64,000 nt of DNA. It comes from JAMXLJ01 sp036558745 (GTDB lineage: Bacteria > Actinomycetota > Acidimicrobiia > IMCC26256 > JAMXLJ01). Shown here piece by piece: positions 1-6,757 of this stretch; position 1 is the stretch's first letter, and each line of letters opens with the position of its first letter. The notes under the pieces are model-generated. The model was given only the letters and a program-made list of their open reading frames with translations, did not search any database and was not told the origin of the DNA. The position numbers were made by a program, and so were the translations under genes. The DNA lies in assembly GCA_036558745.1 (NCBI GenBank), contig DATBEZ010000040.1:62001-126000 (forward strand), read 5' to 3'.

Positions 1-477
1 GGACTCACTCGACGTGTTGACGATGCGTCCGTAGACCGGGTTCCCGGCCTTGCCTTGCGTCCGCCAGTGCTCGACCGCGAACCGCGACGGCGCGAAGTGG
101 CCCTTGAGATGGACGCGGATGACGGAGTCCCAGTCGTCCTCGTCGAAGTTGAAGGCCATCTTGTCGCGCAGGATGCCCGCATTGTTCACGAGGACGTTCA
201 GGTCGCCGAACGCGTCGATCGCCTGGGCGATCAACGCGCGGGCGCCGTCCCAGCTCGCGACGTCGTCGTAGTTGGCGACCGCCTCACCGCCCGCGGCGAC
301 GATCTCGTCGACGACCTGCTGCGCGGGCCGGTCGTCCTTGCCGACGCCGTCCCACTCGGTGCCGAGGTCGTTGACGACGACCTTCGCACCTTCGGCGGCG
401 AGGAGCAGCGCCTCGCCGCGTCCGATGCCGCGGCCCGCGCCGGTGACGATCGCGACCTTGCCGTCGAGCGTGCCCAT
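1..477 (-). CDS. SDR-family oxidoreductase, 3' part cut by the window edge
   Basis: Short-chain dehydrogenase/reductase of the FabG or hydroxyacyl-CoA dehydrogenase type, expected to interconvert a hydroxyl and a keto group with NAD(P)(H). The visible 159 residues start at ATG 477 and show the Rossmann motif TGAGRGIGRG near the N-terminus, the NNAG motif near residue 95 and the serine strand NTSSES at the window edge. The catalytic YxxxK lies outside the window, so the gene is partial. The substrate cannot be read from the sequence. The neighbouring acyl-CoA genes make a lipid or steroid substrate plausible. The upstream region holds two copies of an imperfect direct repeat. Confidence 0.88.
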   Translation of the reverse strand, partial: MGTLDGKVAIVTGAGRGIGRGEALLLAAEGAKVVVNDLGTEWDGVGKDDRPAQQVVDEIVAAGGEAVANYDDVASWDGARALIAQAIDAFGDLNVLVNNAGILRDKMAFNFDEDDWDSVIRVHLKGHFAPSRFAVEHWRTQGKAGNPVYGRIVNTSSES

Positions 478-492
478 CTGTGTCTCCTTTGT

Positions 493-705
493 GCCGCCGA
501 CGGATTCGGAGCGGGCTTGGCTGCGTGGGGCGTCGGGGCGGCACCGCGCCATGCGCGGGCTCCACCGGTTCGCCGGCGCGCACGCCCCAGTCGGTTCGAA
601 ACTTTGGAGCCCACGATGTCCGACACGCGCGTCAGTTGTCTATTGCGCCGCCGACGGATTCTGAGCGTGCTTGGCTTCGTGGGCGCCAGGGCGGCGCCGC
701 GCAGC
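493..705. repeat. Imperfect direct repeat pair, about 58 bp, offset 154 bp
   Basis: Two copies, 493-551 and 647-705, share the start GCCGCCGACGGATTC and a long similar GC-rich body with scattered differences. They lie in the 266-bp gap upstream of the SDR gene and downstream of the NDH-2 gene. No ORF in this gap is convincing. The pair probably belongs to the GC-rich intergenic repeats seen elsewhere in the window. Confidence 0.6.
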
Positions 706-743
706 GGGCGCGTCACTCCGTTCGTCGGCGTTCGCCCCACCCG

Positions 744-2048
744 TCAGGGGCTGCCAGGAGACTGCTCGTCTTCCGGAACGGGGAGATCCTGGTCGGCGTC
801 GGGGGTGAGGATCAGCAGCGGACCCCATTGCCAGCGCAGGTAGTCCCAGCCCCACTGCACCAGCACCTCGGTGCGGCGGCGGAACCCCATGAGGTAGATG
901 AGGTGCAGGAACAGCCACGCGAGCCACGCGATCCAGCCGGTCAGCGTGATGCCGAGGGGCAGGTCAGCGACCGCGGCGGTGCGCCCGATGGTCGCCATGT
1001 TGCCGGGATCCCGGTAGCGGAACGGCTGCGTCGGGCGGCCCTCGATTCGGGCCAGCACCTGACGGGCCGCGTGGTGACCCTCCTGGATCGCGACCTGCGC
1101 GACCTGGGGCAGCGGGGTGCCGTCGCGACGCGTCGCCGCGGCGAGGTCGCCGACGACGAACACGTCGGGGTGCCCGGGGACCGAGAGATCGGCTTCCACC
1201 GGGACACGACCGCCCTTGGCGCGTTCCAGATCATCGAAGCCCTCGAGCTCGGTCGCGGTGACACCCGCGGCCCAGATGACGGTGCGGGTCGGGATCGACT
1301 CACCCGACGCGAATTGCACGCGCGTGGGCTCGATCGCGGTGACCTTCGTCCCGAAGCGCAGCTCGACGCCACGGGCCTCGAGCTGCTCGGCCGCGTGACG
1401 TTGCGAACGGGGCCGGAACGTCCCCAGCAGATGGTCGGTCATCTCGACGAGGACGATGTGGGCGCGTCGCGGGTCGATCCTGCGGTACTCGTTCGCGAGA
1501 ACGTTCTCGAACAGCTCGCTCATCGCGCCGGCCGTCTCCACGCCGGTCGCGCCGCCGCCGACGACGACGAAGTTGAGCGCGCCCTCGTCGACGAGCGACG
1601 GGCGGGCCTCGGCCGCCTCGAACCACGAGAGCATGTGGTTGCGGACGCGGATCGCGTCGGGAAGCGTGTACAGCGGAAGCGAGTGCTGCTCCGCGCCCGC
1701 GACGCCGAAGTAGTTCGTGCGCGCGCCCGCTGCGATCACGAGCGCGTCGTAACCGAGCGACTCGCCGCTCTCGAGCCGGATCTTCCCCGCGTTCGGGTCG
1801 ATGCCCGTCACCGTCTCGATGAGCACCTCGGTGCGCGGGTTGCGGCTGACGATGCCGCGGATGTGATGGCCGACGTCGCCCGCGTCGAGACCCGCGGTCG
1901 CGACCTGGTACAGGAGCGGCTGGAAGGTGTTGTAGTTGTGACGGTCGACGAGCACGACGTCGACGTCGGCGCGGGCGAGCTTGCGCGCGGTCGCGAGGCC
2001 GCCGAAGCCGGCCCCGATCACGACGACCCGCGGGCGCGTCACGCGCAT
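744..2048 (-). CDS. ndh: Type II NADH dehydrogenase (NDH-2), FAD-dependent
   Basis: Single-subunit NADH:quinone oxidoreductase that passes electrons from NADH to membrane quinones without proton pumping. The 434-residue length is normal for the family. An FAD-binding GAGFGGL motif is at residues 12-18, the family motif FQPLLYQVATAGL is near 43-55, the NAD-binding GGGATGVE follows near 170, and the FAD strand VFVVGDLAA is near 300. A C-terminal hydrophobic stretch (WIAWLAWLFLHLIYLMG) is the expected membrane anchor. The gene is divergent from the thiolase at 2148, and a CCTGAC-N6-GTCAGG palindrome (2096-2113) lies between the two starts, so it may share that control. Confidence 0.9.
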   Translation of the reverse strand: MRVTRPRVVVIGAGFGGLATARKLARADVDVVLVDRHNYNTFQPLLYQVATAGLDAGDVGHHIRGIVSRNPRTEVLIETVTGIDPNAGKIRLESGESLGYDALVIAAGARTNYFGVAGAEQHSLPLYTLPDAIRVRNHMLSWFEAAEARPSLVDEGALNFVVVGGGATGVETAGAMSELFENVLANEYRRIDPRRAHIVLVEMTDHLLGTFRPRSQRHAAEQLEARGVELRFGTKVTAIEPTRVQFASGESIPTRTVIWAAGVTATELEGFDDLERAKGGRVPVEADLSVPGHPDVFVVGDLAAATRRDGTPLPQVAQVAIQEGHHAARQVLARIEGRPTQPFRYRDPGNMATIGRTAAVADLPLGITLTGWIAWLAWLFLHLIYLMGFRRRTEVLVQWGWDYLRWQWGPLLILTPDADQDLPVPEDEQSPGSP

Positions 2049-2095
2049 GCCTCGAGGCTAACCCCGAGCGGCGTCGTTCAACCCTGGGCCCGGCG

Positions 2096-2113
2096 CCTGA
2101 CGGTGACGTCAGG
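2096..2113. promoter_or_regulatory. Palindromic operator, site 1 (TGAC-N6-GTCA family)
   Basis: CCTGAC-GGTGAC-GTCAGG is a perfect 6-bp inverted repeat with a 6-bp spacer. It lies in the ndh/thiolase divergent gap, 34 bp before the thiolase ATG and 47 bp from the ndh ATG. TAGCAT at 2114-2119 directly follows it and could be the thiolase -10 box. It is one of seven similar sites in the window. Confidence 0.75.
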
Positions 2114-2147
2114 TAGCATCGCCGGACCGCCGACAAGGAGCGCATCC

Positions 2148-3326
2148 ATGGGCGACGCCGTCATCGTCTCCGCTGCCCGCACCGCCATCGGGACCGCTCG
2201 CAAGGGCAGCCTGGTCAACGTCGGCGCGTTCGACCTGGCCAAGTACTCGGTCGGTGAGGCGCTGAAGCGCTCGGGCATCCCGGCGGACGACGTCGACGAC
2301 ATCCAGCTGGGAGAGGTGCTGCAGGGCGGCGGCGACATCGCCCGCTACACCGCGCTGGAGCTCGGCATCCCGAACGTGCCCGGCGTCGCGCTGAACCGCC
2401 ACTGCGCGTCCGGCATGGCCGCGGTGCAGGGCGCGGCTGCGAGCATCCGCGCCGGAATGGACACCGTCGTGATCGCGGGGGGAACGGAGTCGATCTCGAC
2501 GTCGCCCAGCTCGCTGAAGCGCGATCCGACGACGGGCGAGATGAAGCCGTGGATGTCGCCGAGCCATCCCGACAGCACCGAGGCGCCCGCCTTCGACATG
2601 TCGCTCACGGTCGGTTGGAACACCGCGCAGCAGGCGAACGTCACGCGCGAGGAGATGGACCACTGGGCGTACGAGTCGCACATGCGCGCCGTCCGCGCGA
2701 CCGACGAGGGTCGCTTCGAGGAGGAGATCTTCCCGATCGAGGTGACGCGTCCCGACGGCGAGACCGTCATCTTCCAGGTCGACGAGCACCCGCGTCGTGA
2801 CACCACCATGGAGCGGCTCGCGTCGCTGAAGCCGCTGCACCCGGAGATCGAGGGCTTCAGCATCACCGCCGGGAACTCGTCGGGGCTCAACGACGGGAGC
2901 GCGGCGATGGTCATCGTCGACTCCGACTACGCGCAGGAGAACGGTCTCGAACCCCTCGCGATCATCCGCTCGTGGGCGTCTGCGGGCGTTCCTCCGGCCG
3001 AGACCGGTCTCGGCCCGACGCACGCGATCCCCAAGGCGCTCCAGCGCGCGGGCCTCGGCACGTCCGACGTCAAGATGGTCGAGATCAACGAGGCGTTCGC
3101 GTCGATGGCCGTCGCATCCAGTCGCATCCTCGGCTTCCCGCACGAGATCGTGAACGTGAACGGCAGCGGTTGCAGCCTCGGTCACCCCGTCGCGTGCACC
3201 GGCGCGCGCATGATCGTCACCCTGCTCTACGAGCTCCGTCGCAACGGCGGCGGCTACGGGGTTGCGAGCATGTGTGCCGGAGGCGGGATGGGATCCGCGA
3301 CGGTCATCGAGGTCCCCGCGCCATAG
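2148..3326 (+). CDS. Thiolase (acetyl-CoA acyltransferase)
   Basis: Thiolase of 392 residues that cleaves 3-ketoacyl-CoA with CoA, the last step of beta-oxidation (or condenses acyl-CoAs in reverse). The nucleophile Cys86 is in NRHCASG, the catalytic His346 is in SLGHPVACTGAR and the second Cys376 is in SMCAGGGMG. All three catalytic residues are present. The motif before His reads NVNGSGCSLGHP instead of the usual NVNGGAIALGHP, which marks a divergent subfamily. ATG 2148 is chosen because AAGGAG stands at 2135-2140 and the thiolase fold begins there. The stop codon overlaps the first copy of a 62-bp tandem repeat. Likely part of the palindrome-controlled lipid catabolic set. Confidence 0.92.
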   Translation: MGDAVIVSAARTAIGTARKGSLVNVGAFDLAKYSVGEALKRSGIPADDVDDIQLGEVLQGGGDIARYTALELGIPNVPGVALNRHCASGMAAVQGAAASIRAGMDTVVIAGGTESISTSPSSLKRDPTTGEMKPWMSPSHPDSTEAPAFDMSLTVGWNTAQQANVTREEMDHWAYESHMRAVRATDEGRFEEEIFPIEVTRPDGETVIFQVDEHPRRDTTMERLASLKPLHPEIEGFSITAGNSSGLNDGSAAMVIVDSDYAQENGLEPLAIIRSWASAGVPPAETGLGPTHAIPKALQRAGLGTSDVKMVEINEAFASMAVASSRILGFPHEIVNVNGSGCSLGHPVACTGARMIVTLLYELRRNGGGYGVASMCAGGGMGSATVIEVPAP

Positions 3327-3446
3327 GAGACGAAGCGGAGGCCAGGGCGGAGCCCGGGTGGCCGGAGCGGAGTCGACCGATGTCATAGGAGACGAAGCGG
3401 AGGCCAGGGCGGAGCCCGGGTGGCCGCAGCGGAGTCGACCGATGTC
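3323..3446. repeat. Tandem repeat, 62-bp period, two copies
   Basis: Copies at 3323-3384 and 3385-3446 are almost identical. Each contains GGAGACGAAGCGGAGGCC and ends GAGTCGACCGATGTC. The first copy includes the thiolase stop codon. The same unit recurs three times at 6509-6690 downstream of the ferredoxin gene. Confidence 0.9.
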
Positions 3447-3482
3447 GTAGCTCGTTTCGGGGGCGCGTCGCGCGCGCGTCGG

Positions 3483-3488
3483 TAGGAT
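3483..3488 (+). promoter_or_regulatory. Predicted -10 box (TAGGAT) for leaderless hisN-like mRNA
   Basis: TAGGAT followed after six bases by the first codon of the conserved phosphatase reading frame (3495). The same spacing between TAnnnT and a start codon recurs at many genes here and implies leaderless transcripts. No clear -35 box was seen. Confidence 0.4.
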
Positions 3489-3494
3489 CCGTCG

Positions 3495-4283
3495 ATCGAC
3501 GCCGATCTCGCCCTCGCGCTCGCGCTGGCCGACGCCGCCGACGAGATCACGACGTCGCGCTTTCGCGCCGTCGATCTCGTCGTCGACACGAAGCCCGACC
3601 TGACGCCGGTCACGGAGGCCGACCGTGCGGTGGAACGCGTCGCGCGGGAGCGCCTCGCCCGCGAGCGGCCGGGCGACGGATTGCTCGGCGAGGAGCTCGG
3701 CGACGCGCCCGCGGCCGACACCGCGGCGCGGCGGCGCTGGATCATCGACCCGATCGACGGGACCAAGGGCTACGTCCGCGGCCTGCCGGTGTGGGCGACC
3801 CTGCTCGCGTTGGAGATCGACGGGCGCGTCGACGTCGGGGTCGTGTCGGCACCGGCACTGGGTCGGCGGTGGTGGGCGCGACGTGGTGACGGCGCGTTCG
3901 TCAACGGTGCATCGATCAGGGTGTCGCAGGTCGCGACGCTCGAGGACGCGCAGCTGTCCTACGACGGGATCGAGGATTTCGACGCGTGCGGCCTCGCCGA
4001 GGAGTTCCTGGCGCTCGTGCGGCGATGCTGGCGGACGCGCGCGTTCGGGGACTTCTGGTCGCACGTCCTCGTCGCGGAGGGATCGCTCGACGTTTCGATC
4101 GAGCCCTGCGGCCTGAGCCCATGGGACGTCGCGCCGCTCATCGTCATCGTGGAGGAGGCGGGCGGGCGGCTCACCGACCTCGCCGGCGACGCGCGCATCG
4201 ACGGTGGTGCCGCGCTGGCGACCAACGGAAAACTGCACGACGCGGTGCTCGATGCGCTGAAGCCACGGGGGAAGAGGACATGA
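3495..4283 (+). CDS. hisN: Inositol monophosphatase-family phosphatase, HisN-like
   Basis: Mg2+-dependent phosphatase of the IMPase superfamily, closest in pattern to actinobacterial histidinol-phosphatase HisN. Metal and substrate motifs are GEELGD, IIDPIDGTKGYVRG and the C-terminal PWDVAPL. The family's N-terminal helix and strand are encoded from 3495 (DLALALALADAADE, then DTKPDLTPVTEADRA), giving about 262 residues, the usual length. No ATG, GTG or TTG occurs in frame before GTG 3630, which would remove 45 conserved residues. A TAGGAT box ends six bases before codon ATC 3495, so a leaderless AUC start is possible; a sequence error is the other explanation. Inositol-phosphate phosphatase activity cannot be excluded. 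Confidence 0.75.
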   Translation: MDADLALALALADAADEITTSRFRAVDLVVDTKPDLTPVTEADRAVERVARERLARERPGDGLLGEELGDAPAADTAARRRWIIDPIDGTKGYVRGLPVWATLLALEIDGRVDVGVVSAPALGRRWWARRGDGAFVNGASIRVSQVATLEDAQLSYDGIEDFDACGLAEEFLALVRRCWRTRAFGDFWSHVLVAEGSLDVSIEPCGLSPWDVAPLIVIVEEAGGRLTDLAGDARIDGGAALATNGKLHDAVLDALKPRGKRT

Positions 4284-4350
4284 GCGAGCGAGCCGCCAGG
4301 CGAGCGGAAGCGGGGCCCGAGCGGCCCGTGCCGCAGGCGCAGGAGCGGAG
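4284..4350. repeat. Short copy of GC-rich interspersed repeat
   Basis: The gap between the phosphatase and kinase genes is made of GAGCGAGCGAGCC and AGCGGAAGCGGGGCC-like blocks. These resemble, in weaker form, the repeat copies at 29327-29499 and 33213-33383. The apparent ATG within it is not followed by a conserved product. Confidence 0.45.
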
Positions 4351-4353
4351 GAA

Positions 4354-5679
4354 ATGAGCGAGGTCACGGTCGGCATCGACATCGGGACCGGATCGGTGAA
4401 GGCGGTCGCCGCGGACGCCGACGGCAACGTCGTCGCGTGGTCACGCGTGCCGCACCAGCTCCAGATCCCCGCGCCGAACCGCATGCAGCACGATGCCGAC
4501 GAGGCGTGGCGGCGCGGGCCGAGGACCGCGCTGGAGCAGCTCGGTGACGTGCGCCCGGAGGCCGTGAGCGTCGCGGCGATGGTCCCGTCGCTCACCGCGG
4601 TCGACGGCGACGGTGTGCCCCGCATGCCGGGCTTGCTCTACGGCGACGAACGGGGACGCACGACCGCGACCGGGACGCCCGCGGAGACGGGCGAGCTCCT
4701 CGCGTTCCTCCGGTGGTTCCGCGGCGAGTATCCGGAGGCGAAGGGCTTCTGGCCCGCGCAGTCGGTCGCGAACCACGCGTTGTGCGGTGACGCCGTGCTG
4801 GACACGTCGACGGCGTCGACCGCGTATCCCCTGTTCGACTGGACCGGTTGGGACGAGCAGCTCGCAGGCGACCTCGGCATCACGGCCGCACAGCTTCCGC
4901 GACTGGTCCCGACCGCGTGGGAGTGCGGGCGGGTCGACGGACCCGACGGTCCCGTCCTCGCGTCGGGCTGCATCGACGCGCTCGCGGAGCAGATCGTCGC
5001 GGGCGCGGCCGAGGACGGTGACGTGCTCGTGATCCTCGGGACGACGCTCATCGTGTGGGCGGTGACGTCGGCGGAGGAGGCGCCGCCGGGGCTCTACTGC
5101 ATCCCGCACACGACGCCGGGGAAGCTCCTCGTCGGTGGGCCGAGCAACGCGGGCGGGCTGTTCGTCAACTGGGCGAACAGCTGGCTGGCGACGGCGGAAG
5201 GGCCTGCCGTTCCGGGGCGGGTGCCGGTGTGGGCCCCGTACCCGCGCGGTGAGCGCGTGCCGTACAACGACCCCGACCTGCGGGCGGGCGTGGCCCGGCT
5301 CGACCTCACCCACGACGCGGCGAGCCTCCGCCGCTCGGTGCTCGAGGCGACCGGCTTCGTCGCTCGCCGTATGCTCGACGCGGCGCGCGACGCGACCGGC
5401 GTCGTGCCGAGGCGCATCATCGCGACGGGTGGCGGGATCCGGAACGCCGAGTGGGTCCAGACCCTCGCCGACTGCACCGCGGTGCCCGTCGACTGCGTCG
5501 CGGTGCCCGAGGGCGGGGCGTTGGGTTCGGCGTTCCTCGCCCGGATGGCGGTCGGTAAGGAGCAGAACATGGTGGACGCGGCGCGTTGGGCGCGGACGGG
5601 CCGGCGGGTCGAGCCCGACCCGGCGTGGCTCGCCCCGGTGGATGAGCGCTATCGGCAGTTCATCGAGATCTCACCCTGA
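4354..5679 (+). CDS. FGGY-family carbohydrate kinase (xylulokinase-like)
   Basis: ATP-dependent sugar kinase of 441 residues. The N-terminal ATPase strand VGIDIGTGSVKAV carries the phosphate-1 motif. The second half has VILGTTLIVWAV (phosphate 2) and the adenosine motif RIIATGGGIRNAEW, followed by the family signature VPEGGALGSAF. Length is slightly below the roughly 480-500 of typical xylulokinases. The start ATG 4354 follows GGAGG at 4345-4349. The exact sugar is not readable. No sugar transporter or isomerase lies next to it. It follows the phosphatase gene by 70 bp, so the two may be co-transcribed, which would place a sugar kinase and a sugar phosphatase together. Confidence 0.85.
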   Translation: MSEVTVGIDIGTGSVKAVAADADGNVVAWSRVPHQLQIPAPNRMQHDADEAWRRGPRTALEQLGDVRPEAVSVAAMVPSLTAVDGDGVPRMPGLLYGDERGRTTATGTPAETGELLAFLRWFRGEYPEAKGFWPAQSVANHALCGDAVLDTSTASTAYPLFDWTGWDEQLAGDLGITAAQLPRLVPTAWECGRVDGPDGPVLASGCIDALAEQIVAGAAEDGDVLVILGTTLIVWAVTSAEEAPPGLYCIPHTTPGKLLVGGPSNAGGLFVNWANSWLATAEGPAVPGRVPVWAPYPRGERVPYNDPDLRAGVARLDLTHDAASLRRSVLEATGFVARRMLDAARDATGVVPRRIIATGGGIRNAEWVQTLADCTAVPVDCVAVPEGGALGSAFLARMAVGKEQNMVDAARWARTGRRVEPDPAWLAPVDERYRQFIEISP

Positions 5680-5721
5680 ACGTGGCCAACTCGGTGACCC
5701 GAGCGCGCGAGGGAGCACGAC

Positions 5722-5727
5722 TACGGT
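5722..5727 (+). promoter_or_regulatory. Predicted -10 box (TACGGT), leaderless
   Basis: TACGGT then seven bases then GTG 5735. The spacing supports GTG 5735 as a leaderless start for the lipoprotein and argues against GTG 5726, which overlaps the box. Confidence 0.35.
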
Positions 5728-5734
5728 GCCAGCC

Positions 5735-6241
5735 GTGCAGAACCGGGTCCGAGGAGTGTGGTTGGTCGCGTGCGCGTCGGTGCTGATCGCCGCGGGGTGC
5801 GGTGGCGGCCACAGCAAGGCCAAGGCTTCGGCGACGACGAGCACGATCCCGACGAGCACTGCGTGCAACCTGGTGACGACTGCGGACGCGACGAAGCTGT
5901 TCGGCGAGCAAGCGCAGGTCTCACCCGACGCGTCCCGCAGCGGGGGCGCTGCGTCGGTCTGCGTGTACGACGTGACGAGCACGTCCGGCCAGCTGTTGCA
6001 GGTCCGTGTGTACACGAACGACCAGTACTACGCGCAGACCGAGCATCCCGGGGCGGTCGAGCTCACCGGCATCGGTGACCGCGCGTTCGTGAGCAAGAAC
6101 GGGCCGTCCGGTCTCGTCGACTTCCAGTTCGTCAAGGGCCACACGGTGTACTCGTTCGCGTACTCGAACCTCACGTCGGACGCCGCGAACAAGGCCGACG
6201 CGCTGGTCGCGCTGGGCCGTCAGGTCGCGGGCGCCGTCTGA
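5735..6241 (+). CDS. Small secreted lipoprotein, DUF3558-like pattern
   Basis: Predicted lipoprotein of 168 residues. A hydrophobic signal segment (VWLVACASVLIAAGC) ends in a lipobox-like AAGC, followed by a Ser/Thr-rich linker. The mature domain has two cysteines that could form a disulfide (in STACNLV and ASVCVYDV) and ends with a mixed alpha/beta region. The pattern recalls actinobacterial DUF3558-type lipoproteins, but that assignment is tentative. Function is unknown. The start GTG 5735 is preferred over GTG 5726 because of the TACGGT box seven bases upstream. It stands alone between the sugar kinase and the ferredoxin gene. Confidence 0.65.
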   Translation: MQNRVRGVWLVACASVLIAAGCGGGHSKAKASATTSTIPTSTACNLVTTADATKLFGEQAQVSPDASRSGGAASVCVYDVTSTSGQLLQVRVYTNDQYYAQTEHPGAVELTGIGDRAFVSKNGPSGLVDFQFVKGHTVYSFAYSNLTSDAANKADALVALGRQVAGAV

Positions 6242-6300
6242 TCGCCCGCGCCGCCGCCGAACCCACGGGGTAGCGTGCGCGTCGCGGTTTGGAGGCGGGC

Positions 6301-6510
6301 ATGACGCTGAAGATCGAGATCGACCGTGACGCCTGCATGGGGTCGGGCAACTGCGCGTTCTGGGCGCCCGGCGTCTTCGATCTGGACGCGGACGGCATCG
6401 CGGTCGTGCTCGACACCGAGGACCCGCCCGAGGACAAGGTCGTCCTCGCCGCCCAGGGTTGCCCCACCCAGGCGATCCGCGTCTACAAGGACGGCGAGCG
6501 CATCGCCTAG
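6301..6510 (+). CDS. Small [3Fe-4S]-type ferredoxin
   Basis: Ferredoxin of 69 residues, a one-electron carrier of the type that serves cytochromes P450 and related oxygenases in actinomycetes. Cys12 and Cys18 in DACMGSGNCA and the last Cys in GCPTQAI give the CX5C...CP pattern; a residue other than Cys at the fourth position indicates a 3Fe-4S cluster. GGAGG at 6291-6295 fixes ATG 6301 rather than the in-frame ATG 6289. No P450 gene is in the window, so the redox partner is unknown. The acyl-CoA dehydrogenase downstream would not normally use it. Tandem repeats begin at its stop codon. Confidence 0.88.
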   Translation: MTLKIEIDRDACMGSGNCAFWAPGVFDLDADGIAVVLDTEDPPEDKVVLAAQGCPTQAIRVYKDGERIA

Positions 6511-6690
6511 GGAGACGAAGCGGAGGCCAGGGCGGAGCCCGGGTGGCCGGAGCGGAGTCGACCCATGTGATCGGCGAAGCGGAGGCCAGGGCGGGGCCCG
6601 GGTGGCCGGAGCGGAGTCGACCCATGTGATCGACGAAGCGGGGTCCAGGGTGGGGCCCGGGTGGCCGGAAGCGGAGTCGACCAGACGTCG
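6509..6690. repeat. Tandem repeat, 59-bp period, three copies
   Basis: Three head-to-tail copies begin near 6509, 6568 and 6627; the shared CGAAGCGG starts at 6516, 6575 and 6634. The third is the most diverged. It is the same unit as the pair at 3323-3446. The array fills the gap between ferredoxin and the operator of the next gene. Confidence 0.9.
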
Positions 6691-6718
6691 TCGGAACTGC
6701 GGAGTGGAGGCGGCGTTA

Positions 6719-6736
6719 CCTGACGTGCGTGTCGGG
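6719..6736. promoter_or_regulatory. Palindromic operator, site 2
   Basis: CCTGAC-GTGCGT-GTCGGG, one mismatch from the full palindrome. It lies 21 bp before ATG 6758. The left half TGAC sits about 19 bp before the TAGGAT box at 6745-6750, so a bound repressor would cover the -35 region. Confidence 0.7.
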
Positions 6737-6744
6737 TTCGAGCG

Positions 6745-6750
6745 TAGGAT
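6745..6750 (+). promoter_or_regulatory. Predicted -10 box (TAGGAT), leaderless
   Basis: TAGGAT, seven bases, ATG 6758. Geometry is the same as at 15270-15283, the promoter of another operator-linked acyl-CoA dehydrogenase. Confidence 0.5.
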
Positions 6751-6757
6751 CGCCGGC

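Noticed and set aside
619..636. Weak palindrome match TCCGAC-ACGCGC-GTCAGT upstream of the SDR gene
   Set aside because: The left core lacks TGAC and the site is about 140 bp from the start, unlike the 10-34 bp of nearly all other sites.
480..2147. Long plus-strand reading frame running into the thiolase gene
   Set aside because: It is the open frame opposite the NDH-2 gene, a common effect of high GC; the product has no family pattern before the thiolase ATG at 2148.
2109..4625. Very long minus-strand reading frame of about 838 codons
   Set aside because: It lies opposite the thiolase, phosphatase and start of the kinase and its translation is low-complexity Arg/Ala-rich with no recognisable domain.
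3323..6690. CRISPR array
   Set aside because: The 59-62 bp repeats are directly tandem without unique spacers and no cas genes are nearby.
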